A stretch of DNA of 64,000 bases from the NCBI GenBank assembly GCA_965248935.1, contig OZ252214.1, forward strand, positions 2,976,001 through 3,040,000. The letters are read 5' to 3'. Every line of letters begins with the position of its first letter. Position 1 is the first letter of the stretch. The position numbers and the translations under genes are program-made. Under the pieces are notes generated by a model. It worked only from the letters and a program-made list of their open reading frames with translations. It made no database searches and was not told the origin of the DNA. The DNA is from G032773895 sp965248935. Lineage in GTDB: Bacteria > Pseudomonadota > Gammaproteobacteria > Pseudomonadales > Cellvibrionaceae. Of this stretch, positions 35,793 through 44,351 are shown in pieces.

Positions 35793-38006
35793 ATGAGTGA
35801 GTTTCACGCTGGAATTCGAACATTTTCCCCATTAGGACATCTAGGGTCTTCCCAAGGGGGGGATAGGATAGAAAACTTATCCGTAACTAATAATCGAGAC
35901 TTGCAAGAGTTGCTCGATGCTATGCATTCTATTGTGCTGTACTTTGATCAATGGGGAGTAATTAAGCATGGTAATCAACGCGCTGCTAGTCATTGGCAGT
36001 CTGTACGCGAGCTGGCGGGCAAAAGCTTTATAGAAATAGCGGTTCATTGGGATGACCCACCTGAACGTCAAAGAGAGTTGATGCAGATTATCCGTACGGG
36101 TATACCCACGTGGGGAGCCCGTGAGCGGGAAGTGAACTATGGCGTTGAACGGTGGTTCAATGTCGATAAAATTCCAACCGTCCAAGAAAGTGGCAGCACC
36201 AACGGAGTGTTGCTTATTGTTACCGATATTACTGAAAATATTATTCGAGAAAAAGCGCTTCGTGAAAGCGAAGCTAGGTATCGAGCTTTTATTGCCAACA
36301 GTGCCGATGCTATCTGGCGTTATGATATCTGCCCACCCATTGATACTCGATTACCTGTAGAAGAGCAAACAGAGCTAATTATAAAACGAGCGATTTTAAT
36401 CGAATGTAATGAAAGGCTAGCCAAGTTATTTGATGTAAGCCACGTTAACGATATGCTGGGGTTACCGATACATAGGAATGGGTCACTGTCCAATAAAAAA
36501 GATATTCGAGCGTTTGTGGAAGGAAACTATCGACTAGAAGACAGAGAGTTCACTCGAATTAATCGTTTTGGGGAAAGGAGCTGTTTACAAAGTTCAGCGA
36601 CAGGTATTATCGAAAATGGTTTCCTTACACGGGCATGGGGAACCTCTCGTGATGTGACGGACAAAAAACGTTACTTGGATCGAATGGAATATTTGGCTAC
36701 CCATGATTTGCTTACCACTTTGCCTAATCGAACTCTGCTTTACCGCCGAATTGAAGATGCTTTGGCGAATAGAAAAGGCAAGCAAAAAATGGCGTTGCTG
36801 CTGGTTGATTTGGATCGCTTTAAGGAAATTAACGATACGCTCGGTCACGCTGCGGGAGACAAGGTACTTAAGTTACTTGGCCCTAGGTTAGAAAATGAAT
36901 TGGGTGATACGCCCGGAACCGTTGCCCGTCTTGGTGGGGATGAGTTTGCCATCTTTCTTCCTAATATTAGAAACTCTCAGCAGGCAGCAGTGCTGGGGCA
37001 TCGTTTTCTAGATTCAATATGTCAGGTATCCGAGGTCGAAGGGTACCGAACGGAAATTTGTGCGAGTATTGGTGTGTCGTTGTGCCCAGATCAAGCCACG
37101 GATGTAAGCACACTGATGAAATACGCCGATGTGGCCATGTACCAGGCAAAAACCACAATGAAAGGCGTATCCATATACGATACGGGCTTTGACCCCCACT
37201 CGCCGAAACGTCTTGAATTGATGGGCGCCCTTGGCACTGGTATCCGCGAAGGGCAATTGCTGCTTCACTTTCAGCCCAAAGTAAATTTAGAAACCCATAC
37301 GGTTTTTGGGTTTGAAGCGCTTGTTCGATGGAACCACCCTCACATGGGGTATGTTCCTCCCGTAGAATTTATACCGATTGCTGAAAAATCGAATTTGATA
37401 CACCCTCTTACAATCTGGGTTCTTGAAAATACCATTAAGCAATGTTCCGAATGGGTGTCTCAGGGAATGGACATTACTGTGGCAATGAATTTATCGGCTA
37501 GGAATTTGACGGATGATCGTTTAGTCACAGATCTAGCGAAGTTATTGCAAGAGTACCGTCTGCCTGGAAATCGGATAGAAATGGAAATTACAGAAAGTAC
37601 ATTGATGTCAGACCCAAGTAGAGCACTGGTTCAATTACAGAGAATAAATGCTTTAGGCGTTAACCTATCCATTGATGATTTTGGTACTGGGTATTCGTCC
37701 TTAGCCTATTTAAAAAGGCTACCTGTGCAAAACTTAAAAATTGACAGTTCATTTATTTTTACCATGCTTAACGATGAGCAAGATAAAATTATTGTTAAAT
37801 CGACAATAAACTTAGCGCATAATTTAGGTTTGAAGGTTGTTGCTGAGGGTGTTGAAAATCAGGAAACCTATACGGAGTTGGAGGCTATAGGTTGTGATTG
37901 CGCGCAAGGGTATTTTATTGCTCGGCCCATGGCGTCAAAGAACATTAAAGAATGGTTGGATGAAAATAAATGGAAAGTCGTTTCCGGTAACTCGTTAATA
38001 AAGTGA
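35793..38006 (+). CDS. PAS-PAS-GGDEF-EAL cyclic-di-GMP protein
   Basis: 737 residues. Two PAS-like sensory domains (about 32-150 and 160-295), GGDEF domain (about 300-455) with intact RLGGDEF, and EAL domain (about 470-725) with FGFEALVRW, MEITEST, IDDFGTGYSSL and KIDSSF motifs intact. No RxxD inhibitory site is visible before GGDEF. No TM segment, so cytoplasmic. It could both make and degrade c-di-GMP; intact EAL motifs suggest phosphodiesterase activity at least. Confidence 0.93.
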   Translation: MSEFHAGIRTFSPLGHLGSSQGGDRIENLSVTNNRDLQELLDAMHSIVLYFDQWGVIKHGNQRAASHWQSVRELAGKSFIEIAVHWDDPPERQRELMQIIRTGIPTWGAREREVNYGVERWFNVDKIPTVQESGSTNGVLLIVTDITENIIREKALRESEARYRAFIANSADAIWRYDICPPIDTRLPVEEQTELIIKRAILIECNERLAKLFDVSHVNDMLGLPIHRNGSLSNKKDIRAFVEGNYRLEDREFTRINRFGERSCLQSSATGIIENGFLTRAWGTSRDVTDKKRYLDRMEYLATHDLLTTLPNRTLLYRRIEDALANRKGKQKMALLLVDLDRFKEINDTLGHAAGDKVLKLLGPRLENELGDTPGTVARLGGDEFAIFLPNIRNSQQAAVLGHRFLDSICQVSEVEGYRTEICASIGVSLCPDQATDVSTLMKYADVAMYQAKTTMKGVSIYDTGFDPHSPKRLELMGALGTGIREGQLLLHFQPKVNLETHTVFGFEALVRWNHPHMGYVPPVEFIPIAEKSNLIHPLTIWVLENTIKQCSEWVSQGMDITVAMNLSARNLTDDRLVTDLAKLLQEYRLPGNRIEMEITESTLMSDPSRALVQLQRINALGVNLSIDDFGTGYSSLAYLKRLPVQNLKIDSSFIFTMLNDEQDKIIVKSTINLAHNLGLKVVAEGVENQETYTELEAIGCDCAQGYFIARPMASKNIKEWLDENKWKVVSGNSLIK

Positions 38007-39455
38007 TTATTTTTTTTTCATATCCAGTTTGATTTTTGTTGTTTCTTTCAGCTTTTGCTCAACCTTCGCTCGTATGTACTTGTCATTTTTTGCCAACTTC
38101 AAAGCATTTTTCAATTGTATCTCAGCTTTTTCTATTAGGCCATTTAGTAAAAAATACTCAGCACGGGAAATATGCACCTCAAGAATATCTCCTGCTAGCC
38201 CATGAACCTCTGCCAGCAAGTACCATACGTAGTCATCCTTTGGGCGTCTTTTTACATAGTTCTTTAACAGGTTTTGGCATTGAGTATATTCGCTCGCCTT
38301 CATCAATATTTCGGCGAGCGCAATATTGGTTGGGTGATGCCTTGGGTAATCTTTTAAGTACTCTTTTAGAGAATTAATTGCCAAACTAAATTTTTCTTGT
38401 TCGGTCCAAAGTCGCGCCTGTGCAATTCTGTAATATGTATTTTGGGGGGCAGAGTGTAGCAGTTGAGTAATGTGCTGTTGGGCTTTATCTAGATCACGGG
38501 TATTAATATAGGCTAGGGACAAACCATAGCGAAATACGTCTTTATTGGCGTTGTTTTTATCCAGCTTTCCAGCAAAATAACTGACTGCTCGATTAGGGTT
38601 TGCCTCATGTGCAAGTTGTACGCGCGCCTGAAGAAGCTTGTACTCTTGGCTGCCTTCAAATTTGGGGTTGGGGTAGCGCTGAGCCCTTGATCGAGAGTCG
38701 GTGACACGGGATTCTGTAACTGGGTGAGTAAGCAAAAACTCTGGGGGACGATGCTGGTGCCGGGAAAGCTTAAGCATTTCTTCAAACATTTCGGGCATGG
38801 CTTCGGGGTTAATCCCCGCTCTTACTAATGTGTCCATGCCGACCCTATCCGCCTCCCTTTCCATTTGGCGACTAAAGCTTAAGCTCGCACTTGCAGCGGC
38901 TGCATTAACGGTCGAGATGGCGGCAATACCCGCTTCACTATTTGTTGCCGCAGTGAGCAAAATACTGGCGATAAGTGCTGCCAAAGTGGGAATTTGTCTG
39001 TCTTTTTGTGCTTCGAGCCGCCTTGCGTAATGTCTTTGACTAAGATGCGCAAGTTCGTGAGCTAAAACGGAGGAAAATTGTTGTTCATTTTGAGCATACT
39101 TAAAGAGCCCCGTGTGGACGCCAATGATGCCGCCAGGTACGGCAAAAGCGTTAATGGACTGGTTTTCAATAACAAGTATATCCAGGCGTTTGTCTTCTAG
39201 TGCGCTATATTTGGCTAAAGAATGAACAGTTCGTTCGATATAGTCCTGAAAAAAAGGGTCTATTGACGTGTGAATACGAGATCGATATAGGCGAAGCCAC
39301 TTTTGACCCAGTGCGTATTCCTGTTCAAGGCTAATTGGCCCTGCTCCTGATTGCCCTAAGTCTGGCAGTTGAACTTCGTTCGCAAGAGCGCTATTACATA
39401 AGAGAATACAAAGTAAAAAAGTATTGAATAACCACGTTTTTTCTGTTGTGCGCAA
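38007..39455 (-). CDS. Periplasmic M48 metalloprotease with TPR repeats (BepA-like)
   Basis: 482 residues with a Sec signal peptide (FLLCILLCNSALA). Peptidase M48 domain with VLAHELAHLSQRH (HExxH zinc motif; about 134-138) and the third ligand Glu in SRQMEREADRVG. The C-terminal half contains TPR-like helices. Matches BepA/YfgC, an outer-membrane quality-control protease working with the BAM and LPS transport machines. Stop is adjacent to the convergent GGDEF-EAL gene end (38006/38007). Confidence 0.9.
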   Translation of the reverse strand: MRTTEKTWLFNTFLLCILLCNSALANEVQLPDLGQSGAGPISLEQEYALGQKWLRLYRSRIHTSIDPFFQDYIERTVHSLAKYSALEDKRLDILVIENQSINAFAVPGGIIGVHTGLFKYAQNEQQFSSVLAHELAHLSQRHYARRLEAQKDRQIPTLAALIASILLTAATNSEAGIAAISTVNAAAASASLSFSRQMEREADRVGMDTLVRAGINPEAMPEMFEEMLKLSRHQHRPPEFLLTHPVTESRVTDSRSRAQRYPNPKFEGSQEYKLLQARVQLAHEANPNRAVSYFAGKLDKNNANKDVFRYGLSLAYINTRDLDKAQQHITQLLHSAPQNTYYRIAQARLWTEQEKFSLAINSLKEYLKDYPRHHPTNIALAEILMKASEYTQCQNLLKNYVKRRPKDDYVWYLLAEVHGLAGDILEVHISRAEYFLLNGLIEKAEIQLKNALKLAKNDKYIRAKVEQKLKETTKIKLDMKKK

Positions 39456-39616
39456 AAGATCTTCAGCCTTTGTTAGATATACAGAAGTTATGACAGTGAA
39501 TACTCTATAATGCCACCGCAGCCAGCTTACTAAAATGGCTAAAGTGGTTTTTTGGACAGTTTTTCTGCTAGGGGTTCCGTTTACGCTAAGGAAAATGATG
39601 TTGTTGGAGTGAATTT

Positions 39617-39868
39617 ATGGGGGTAGATGGGTTTACCGAGGCCGATCTTATTGTGGATGCATCAGGGTTAAATTGTCCAATGCCACTGCTAAAAGCAAAG
39701 CAGGGCTTGGGGCAGTTACAAGAGGGGCAGTTATTAATGGTTATTGCCACCGACCAGGGGTCAAAGCGAGATTTTGATTCGTTTATCAACCTCAGTACAC
39801 ATGCCATGCTTGCTTGCAGGGCAGATAACGACAAGTTTATCTACTTAATTAAAAAAGGTAATTCGTAG
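39617..39868 (+). CDS. TusA-family sulfurtransferase-like protein
   Basis: 83 residues; the signature LIVDASGLNCPMPLLKAKQGL carries the single active Cys (residue 20) in CPMP. TusA-like proteins carry persulfide sulfur; paralogues next to AI-2E/PerM permease genes are common in gammaproteobacteria and not necessarily in tRNA thiolation. Stop overlaps the next GTG start by one base, giving tight coupling. Confidence 0.88.
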   Translation: MGVDGFTEADLIVDASGLNCPMPLLKAKQGLGQLQEGQLLMVIATDQGSKRDFDSFINLSTHAMLACRADNDKFIYLIKKGNS

Positions 39869-40956
39869 TGTTTCATATTTTACAGCGTTGGGTTGATCGA
39901 TATTTTGCCGACGAAGAGGCAGTACTTGTTGCGGTTCTAATTATCACAGGTTTGGCGATTGTACTCAGTATGGGGGTGGTATTGGCGCCAATGATTGCTG
40001 CGGTAATCATAGCTTTTTTGATGCAAGGGCTAGTCGTCAAGCTGAAAGAGTGGAGATGTGGCCATCAATGGGCGGTTACCTGCGCATTTCTTGTATTGGC
40101 TGGCAGTGTTGTTGTGGGTTTGTTGTATATTCTTCCTGCTCTTTGGAAGCAATTATTGAATCTTTTTGCTGAAGCACCTCGAATGTTAACTCAGGGGCAG
40201 TCGTTGTTGCTTTTATTACCTGAACAATACCCCGCGTTAATAACAGAAGTTCAAGTAAAAGAGTTGATTGCAAGTTTGCATTCTGACTTGGGACAAATTG
40301 GCCAAACAGTGGTTTCTTTTTCCCTAGCGCAATTACCTATTATTGTGACGATTCTGATTTACCTAGTTCTTGTTCCCATCTTAGTTTTTTTCTTTCTTAA
40401 AGATGGCGAGGACATGATGGCTTGGTTGACCAGCGTATTACCCAGGGAACGTCCGGTTATGAAAAAGATCGGTAGGGAAATGAACCAGCAAATAGCGAAC
40501 TATGTGCGTGGTAAAGTTATAGAGATCGTTATTGTAGCTGTTACAACCAGCATCGTATTTAGTTTATTGGGGGTAAACTATGCGCTCCTGTTGGGAATTT
40601 CTGTGGGGTTGTCGGTGCTTGTGCCTTACATTGGGGCGGCAGTGGTGACGTTACCTGTAGCCATCATTGCATTTTTTCAATGGGGTTGGACTGCGGACTT
40701 TATGACTATCCTTATTGCATACAGTGTGATTCAAGCGATAGATGGCAATGTATTGGTTCCGTTGTTATTTTCTGAGGCTGTGAAAATGCACCCTGTAGTC
40801 ATTGTTTTAGCGGTATTGGTTTTTGGGGGGCTTTGGGGTTTTTGGGGTGTATTTTTTGCAATTCCCCTCGCAACCTTATGTAAGGCAATTATGAATGCTT
40901 GGCCTACTAAGGCAAGAGATTTTGGACGGGCTGAAACTTCTAGCTCAGTTACGTAG
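39868..40956 (+). CDS. PerM/AI-2E family permease
   Basis: 362 residues, about eight hydrophobic segments including the paired N-terminal helices (VLVAVLIITGLAIVLSMGVVLAP), a soluble linker, FFLKDGEDMM and the C-terminal GGLWGFWGVFFAIPLATL motif characteristic of the AI-2E exporter (PF01594) family. GTG start 39868 overlaps the tusA-like stop. Substrate unknown; the PerM subgroup is not known to export AI-2. Confidence 0.9.
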   Translation: MFHILQRWVDRYFADEEAVLVAVLIITGLAIVLSMGVVLAPMIAAVIIAFLMQGLVVKLKEWRCGHQWAVTCAFLVLAGSVVVGLLYILPALWKQLLNLFAEAPRMLTQGQSLLLLLPEQYPALITEVQVKELIASLHSDLGQIGQTVVSFSLAQLPIIVTILIYLVLVPILVFFFLKDGEDMMAWLTSVLPRERPVMKKIGREMNQQIANYVRGKVIEIVIVAVTTSIVFSLLGVNYALLLGISVGLSVLVPYIGAAVVTLPVAIIAFFQWGWTADFMTILIAYSVIQAIDGNVLVPLLFSEAVKMHPVVIVLAVLVFGGLWGFWGVFFAIPLATLCKAIMNAWPTKARDFGRAETSSSVT

Positions 40957-41025
40957 TCTATTGCTGTCCGTCTAGCGTAGCTAAACGAAACGATAAATTA
41001 AAATAATGCTAAGTATCACCTGGGG

Positions 41026-43938
41026 ATGCGTGTGTCACACTTGCTTGTTGTTCGGCCAACTGTCTTTTTATTCGTTGTTCTTTTTGGGTTAATCTCTGGA
41101 AGTTTATTTGCCAAAGATGATATAACCGCAGCTCAAATAATCAAACCCAAAAATGATAAAAGGCATTATCAGTATTTTGAACTCGACAATAAATTAAGGG
41201 TTTTATTGGTAGAGGATACGTCTGTGGAAAAAACAGCCGTATCTTTGGACGTGAATGTCGGAAGTGGTCGTGACCCGGATGACCGTGCCGGGTTGGCACA
41301 TTTTCTTGAGCATATGCTTTTTTTAGGCACAGCCAAATACCCCAAAGCTGGGGAGTTTCAGGATTTTATCTCAGGTCATGGTGGGCGTCATAATGCCTTT
41401 ACCAGCGTAAAACACACCAACTATTTTTTTGATATAAACGTCGATGTGTTAGACGAGGGAATTGACCGCTTTGCCCAGTTTTTTATCTCCCCTTTATTTG
41501 ACAAACAATATGTAGACCGAGAAAGAAACGCCGTTCATTCAGAATTCCGTTCTAAATATAGCAGTGAAGGGCGTCGTCAGATGGATGCGTTAAGGGAGAT
41601 AGTGGTTAAGCAAAACCCGTTTTCCAAATTTCCAACGGGCAATTTGGAAAGCTTACAGGTGGATACCCCTCGGTCGCTTTACGTGGATCTCAAAAATTTT
41701 TATCAGGAACATTACAGTGCGCAAAGGATGACGCTTGTTATTATTAGCCAGAAAAATATCGATGAACTGCGACAACTGGTGGTTGATGCTTTTAGTGGCA
41801 TTAAAAGTACACCGATCACCAAACAAAAAAAAGTCCCAGACTTGATTGCTCAAGAGGCGCTGCCTGCTGAGTTAGCTATCGTGCCTCTGGCGGAAACTCG
41901 CTCTGTGAGTTTTATGTTTCCTGTGCCAGATACGCACACATTGTACAAACAAAAGCCTCTTTCTTATATTGGCTATTTTGTTGGGTATGAAGGGCGTGGC
42001 AGCTTGCTTTCTGCATTGAAAAAAGATAACTGGGCGACGGGCCTGTCTACCGGAGTAGGGTACGACTGGCATGGAGGGGATGCATTCCATGTAAATGTGC
42101 AATTAACAAAACAGGGTATAAATAAATTAGATGAAATAGAAGCGTTATTGTTCGAGTACTTGTCTTTGATGAAAAAAAGAGGTGTCTCAAAAAAGCGCTT
42201 TGAAGAAATGCAATATACGGGCCTTATGGCTTTTGAATATGGCGATAAAATAGATCCATATCGAGAAGCTATGTATTTTTCGCACCAACTGCACACCATA
42301 CCTTTACAAGACTTGTTAAGCTCGCCTTATCTGTTTTCTGACTATGACGAAGAACTCATTAATCGATACCTATCTTATATTTCACCCTCGAATTTATTTA
42401 GAAAAATCGTTTCCCCTGAAATTAAACCCGACAAAGTAAGTAAAATTTACGACACACCCTATAGATACAATAAAAATGTTTCTGTACAGGCCAAATGTAT
42501 GACAAGCCATTGTTTAACCCTTAAGGGTTTGCTGAGCCTGCCCGAAAAAAACACGTATATCCCAAAAAGTTTTAATTTGGTATCCAATAATAGAAGGGAA
42601 AAGCCAGAAATTATTAAGTCAGGTGTGAACTTTAGTGTTTGGTATGCTCCCGATAACGTTTTCAAACTACCCATGGGTTACGTGAAAGCGCGGTATAAAT
42701 TCCCCGAAGTTGGTTTAAGTGTGGATGCTTACGTAACAGCAAAGTTGATGGTATCAATTTTACGAGAACATATGAATGAGAAATCCTATGATGCCTCAAT
42801 GGGAGGCTTGAGTTATTCACTCAATACCAATACCCGAGGTATCGATCTGGCATTTAGTGGTTACAGTGATTCGTTGGAATACTTAGTTCGAGATGTCACA
42901 AAAACAATAAAGCGTTTTCGCAAGAAAAAGGCGTTTAGGCAAGAGCTGAATCAAAAATATTTTGACCAAGTTAAAAAGGAACTTATTCGTCGTCAGGACA
43001 ACAAGAGCCTACAAACGCCCTATCAACAACTATTTGCAGAAGTCCCTGCTTTTCTATACAGCCCCTATTGGTCGAGAACCCAAATTTTAGACGCTTTAGG
43101 TAGAATGACCCTGGACAGTTATTCACAACAGGTAAACCAATTTTTTTCTAAAGCGGTAACACAAGTTTTTGTTTATGGAAATTATTCGAAGAGTCATGCG
43201 CTAAAGCTACAAAAACCTTTGGTCTCACTTATAAGAAGCAATGGTGGGTTTATGAATAGATACCCTGAAGAGGTGACATTGCTTCCTGGAAAAACAACCA
43301 AGTTACGCCCATCGAGTAAGATTCAGGTTGTCCCCAAGGCAGTGGAACACAAGGATAAAGCGCTTATTAGCTATTTTCAGGCGTCAGATGATTCCTTAGA
43401 AAGCCAAGCCAAGTTTAGGTTACTTGTACAGTGTATCGACTCGTATTTTTATCACCAACTTCGCACAGAGCAGCAGCTAGGGTATATTGTCAGTACAAGC
43501 TTTTACCCTATTCGAAAGGTTCCTGCATTAGTGAATATTATTCAGTCGCCCAACGTGGATTCTGCGGAGTTATTAAAACGAGTTGACGTTTTTTACACTA
43601 CCGCTCAAAGCGAAGTTTTTAATCATTTTGCGAGAGATAAAGCCGCAATAATTGGTTTATTAAGGGAAAAATCTCAAAATCAGACAGAGCAAGCAGGGCA
43701 GTGGTGGTCCAGTATTTTGACTAATGACGTTCTGTTTGACAAACACGAGAGGCTTGCAAAACTGATTACAGACCTCTCCCTTGAAGAGATGCAAGAACTG
43801 TATAGAAATGTTTTTATTGACTCCCCTCGCAGGTTGTACTTCGTGACTGAATCTGAAAAATTTCAGGAAAAAGAGTACAACACTATAAATAATTCACAAA
43901 AGTTTAAGATAGATCATTCCTCATACGTCTATCCCTAG
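41026..43938 (+). CDS. Insulinase family (M16) metalloprotease, pitrilysin-like
   Basis: 970 residues with a signal-like N terminus (VFLFVVLFGLISGSLFA), so periplasmic. The inverted zinc motif HFLEH (HxxEH, near residue 88) in AHFLEHMLFLGTAKYPKAGE is followed by HNAFTSVKHTNYFFD and the distal Glu in ERNAVHSEF. Four M16 lobes in one chain, as in E. coli protease III. C-terminal QLRTEQQLGYIVS is the substrate-binding Arg/Tyr region. Degrades short peptides. GTG/ATG choice at 41026 (ATG). Confidence 0.93.
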   Translation: MRVSHLLVVRPTVFLFVVLFGLISGSLFAKDDITAAQIIKPKNDKRHYQYFELDNKLRVLLVEDTSVEKTAVSLDVNVGSGRDPDDRAGLAHFLEHMLFLGTAKYPKAGEFQDFISGHGGRHNAFTSVKHTNYFFDINVDVLDEGIDRFAQFFISPLFDKQYVDRERNAVHSEFRSKYSSEGRRQMDALREIVVKQNPFSKFPTGNLESLQVDTPRSLYVDLKNFYQEHYSAQRMTLVIISQKNIDELRQLVVDAFSGIKSTPITKQKKVPDLIAQEALPAELAIVPLAETRSVSFMFPVPDTHTLYKQKPLSYIGYFVGYEGRGSLLSALKKDNWATGLSTGVGYDWHGGDAFHVNVQLTKQGINKLDEIEALLFEYLSLMKKRGVSKKRFEEMQYTGLMAFEYGDKIDPYREAMYFSHQLHTIPLQDLLSSPYLFSDYDEELINRYLSYISPSNLFRKIVSPEIKPDKVSKIYDTPYRYNKNVSVQAKCMTSHCLTLKGLLSLPEKNTYIPKSFNLVSNNRREKPEIIKSGVNFSVWYAPDNVFKLPMGYVKARYKFPEVGLSVDAYVTAKLMVSILREHMNEKSYDASMGGLSYSLNTNTRGIDLAFSGYSDSLEYLVRDVTKTIKRFRKKKAFRQELNQKYFDQVKKELIRRQDNKSLQTPYQQLFAEVPAFLYSPYWSRTQILDALGRMTLDSYSQQVNQFFSKAVTQVFVYGNYSKSHALKLQKPLVSLIRSNGGFMNRYPEEVTLLPGKTTKLRPSSKIQVVPKAVEHKDKALISYFQASDDSLESQAKFRLLVQCIDSYFYHQLRTEQQLGYIVSTSFYPIRKVPALVNIIQSPNVDSAELLKRVDVFYTTAQSEVFNHFARDKAAIIGLLREKSQNQTEQAGQWWSSILTNDVLFDKHERLAKLITDLSLEEMQELYRNVFIDSPRRLYFVTESEKFQEKEYNTINNSQKFKIDHSSYVYP

Positions 43939-44351
43939 TAGGATGGTTGTTGTGCAAAATACAGCAGCTTGCAGGTTTGGTTTTACTGGACAAATTAAGA
44001 GCTAGGCCGCGCCATTACTGCGCCACAGCTAAATTTTGGCTGGAAAAATAGTATTAACGTGTGTAAAATCGTGACAATTTTTGTGATCTACCTATAAGCC
44101 CTGCGGGAGTGTGTGGGTGGCCAGGGTGGCTAATTAAGTCTGGCGCCATCACCAGCTCAAGCCGATGGTGCGGTCTGTGGCACTAGTATTGAGCAAGGCT
44201 AAACAATCGGTCGCACGTTCATTCTATTGCAGATCTCTTTGATCAAGATACTTTCATTACACATTATAGTGATTTGCTTCAACGAAGCAGACACCGCTGT
44301 TTTTATTAGAATATTGTGCCGCGTCAATAGCGGACTAGTGAGGAGACTTTA
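43939..44351 (+). promoter_or_regulatory. Upstream region of aceE
   Basis: 413-bp intergenic region without a coding frame. It contains an imperfect hairpin (CGCCATCACC ... GATGGTGCG, about 44140-44170) and a TATAGT (44265-44270) that could serve as -10, with TTGATC 20 bp upstream, too far for a standard -35. No PdhR-type ATTGGT...ACCAAT operator is visible, and no pdhR gene is adjacent. Confidence 0.3.

Noticed and set aside
44236..44270. FNR/PdhR-type operator before aceE
   Set aside because: TTGATCAA is a partial match only and no second half-site or PdhR palindrome is present.
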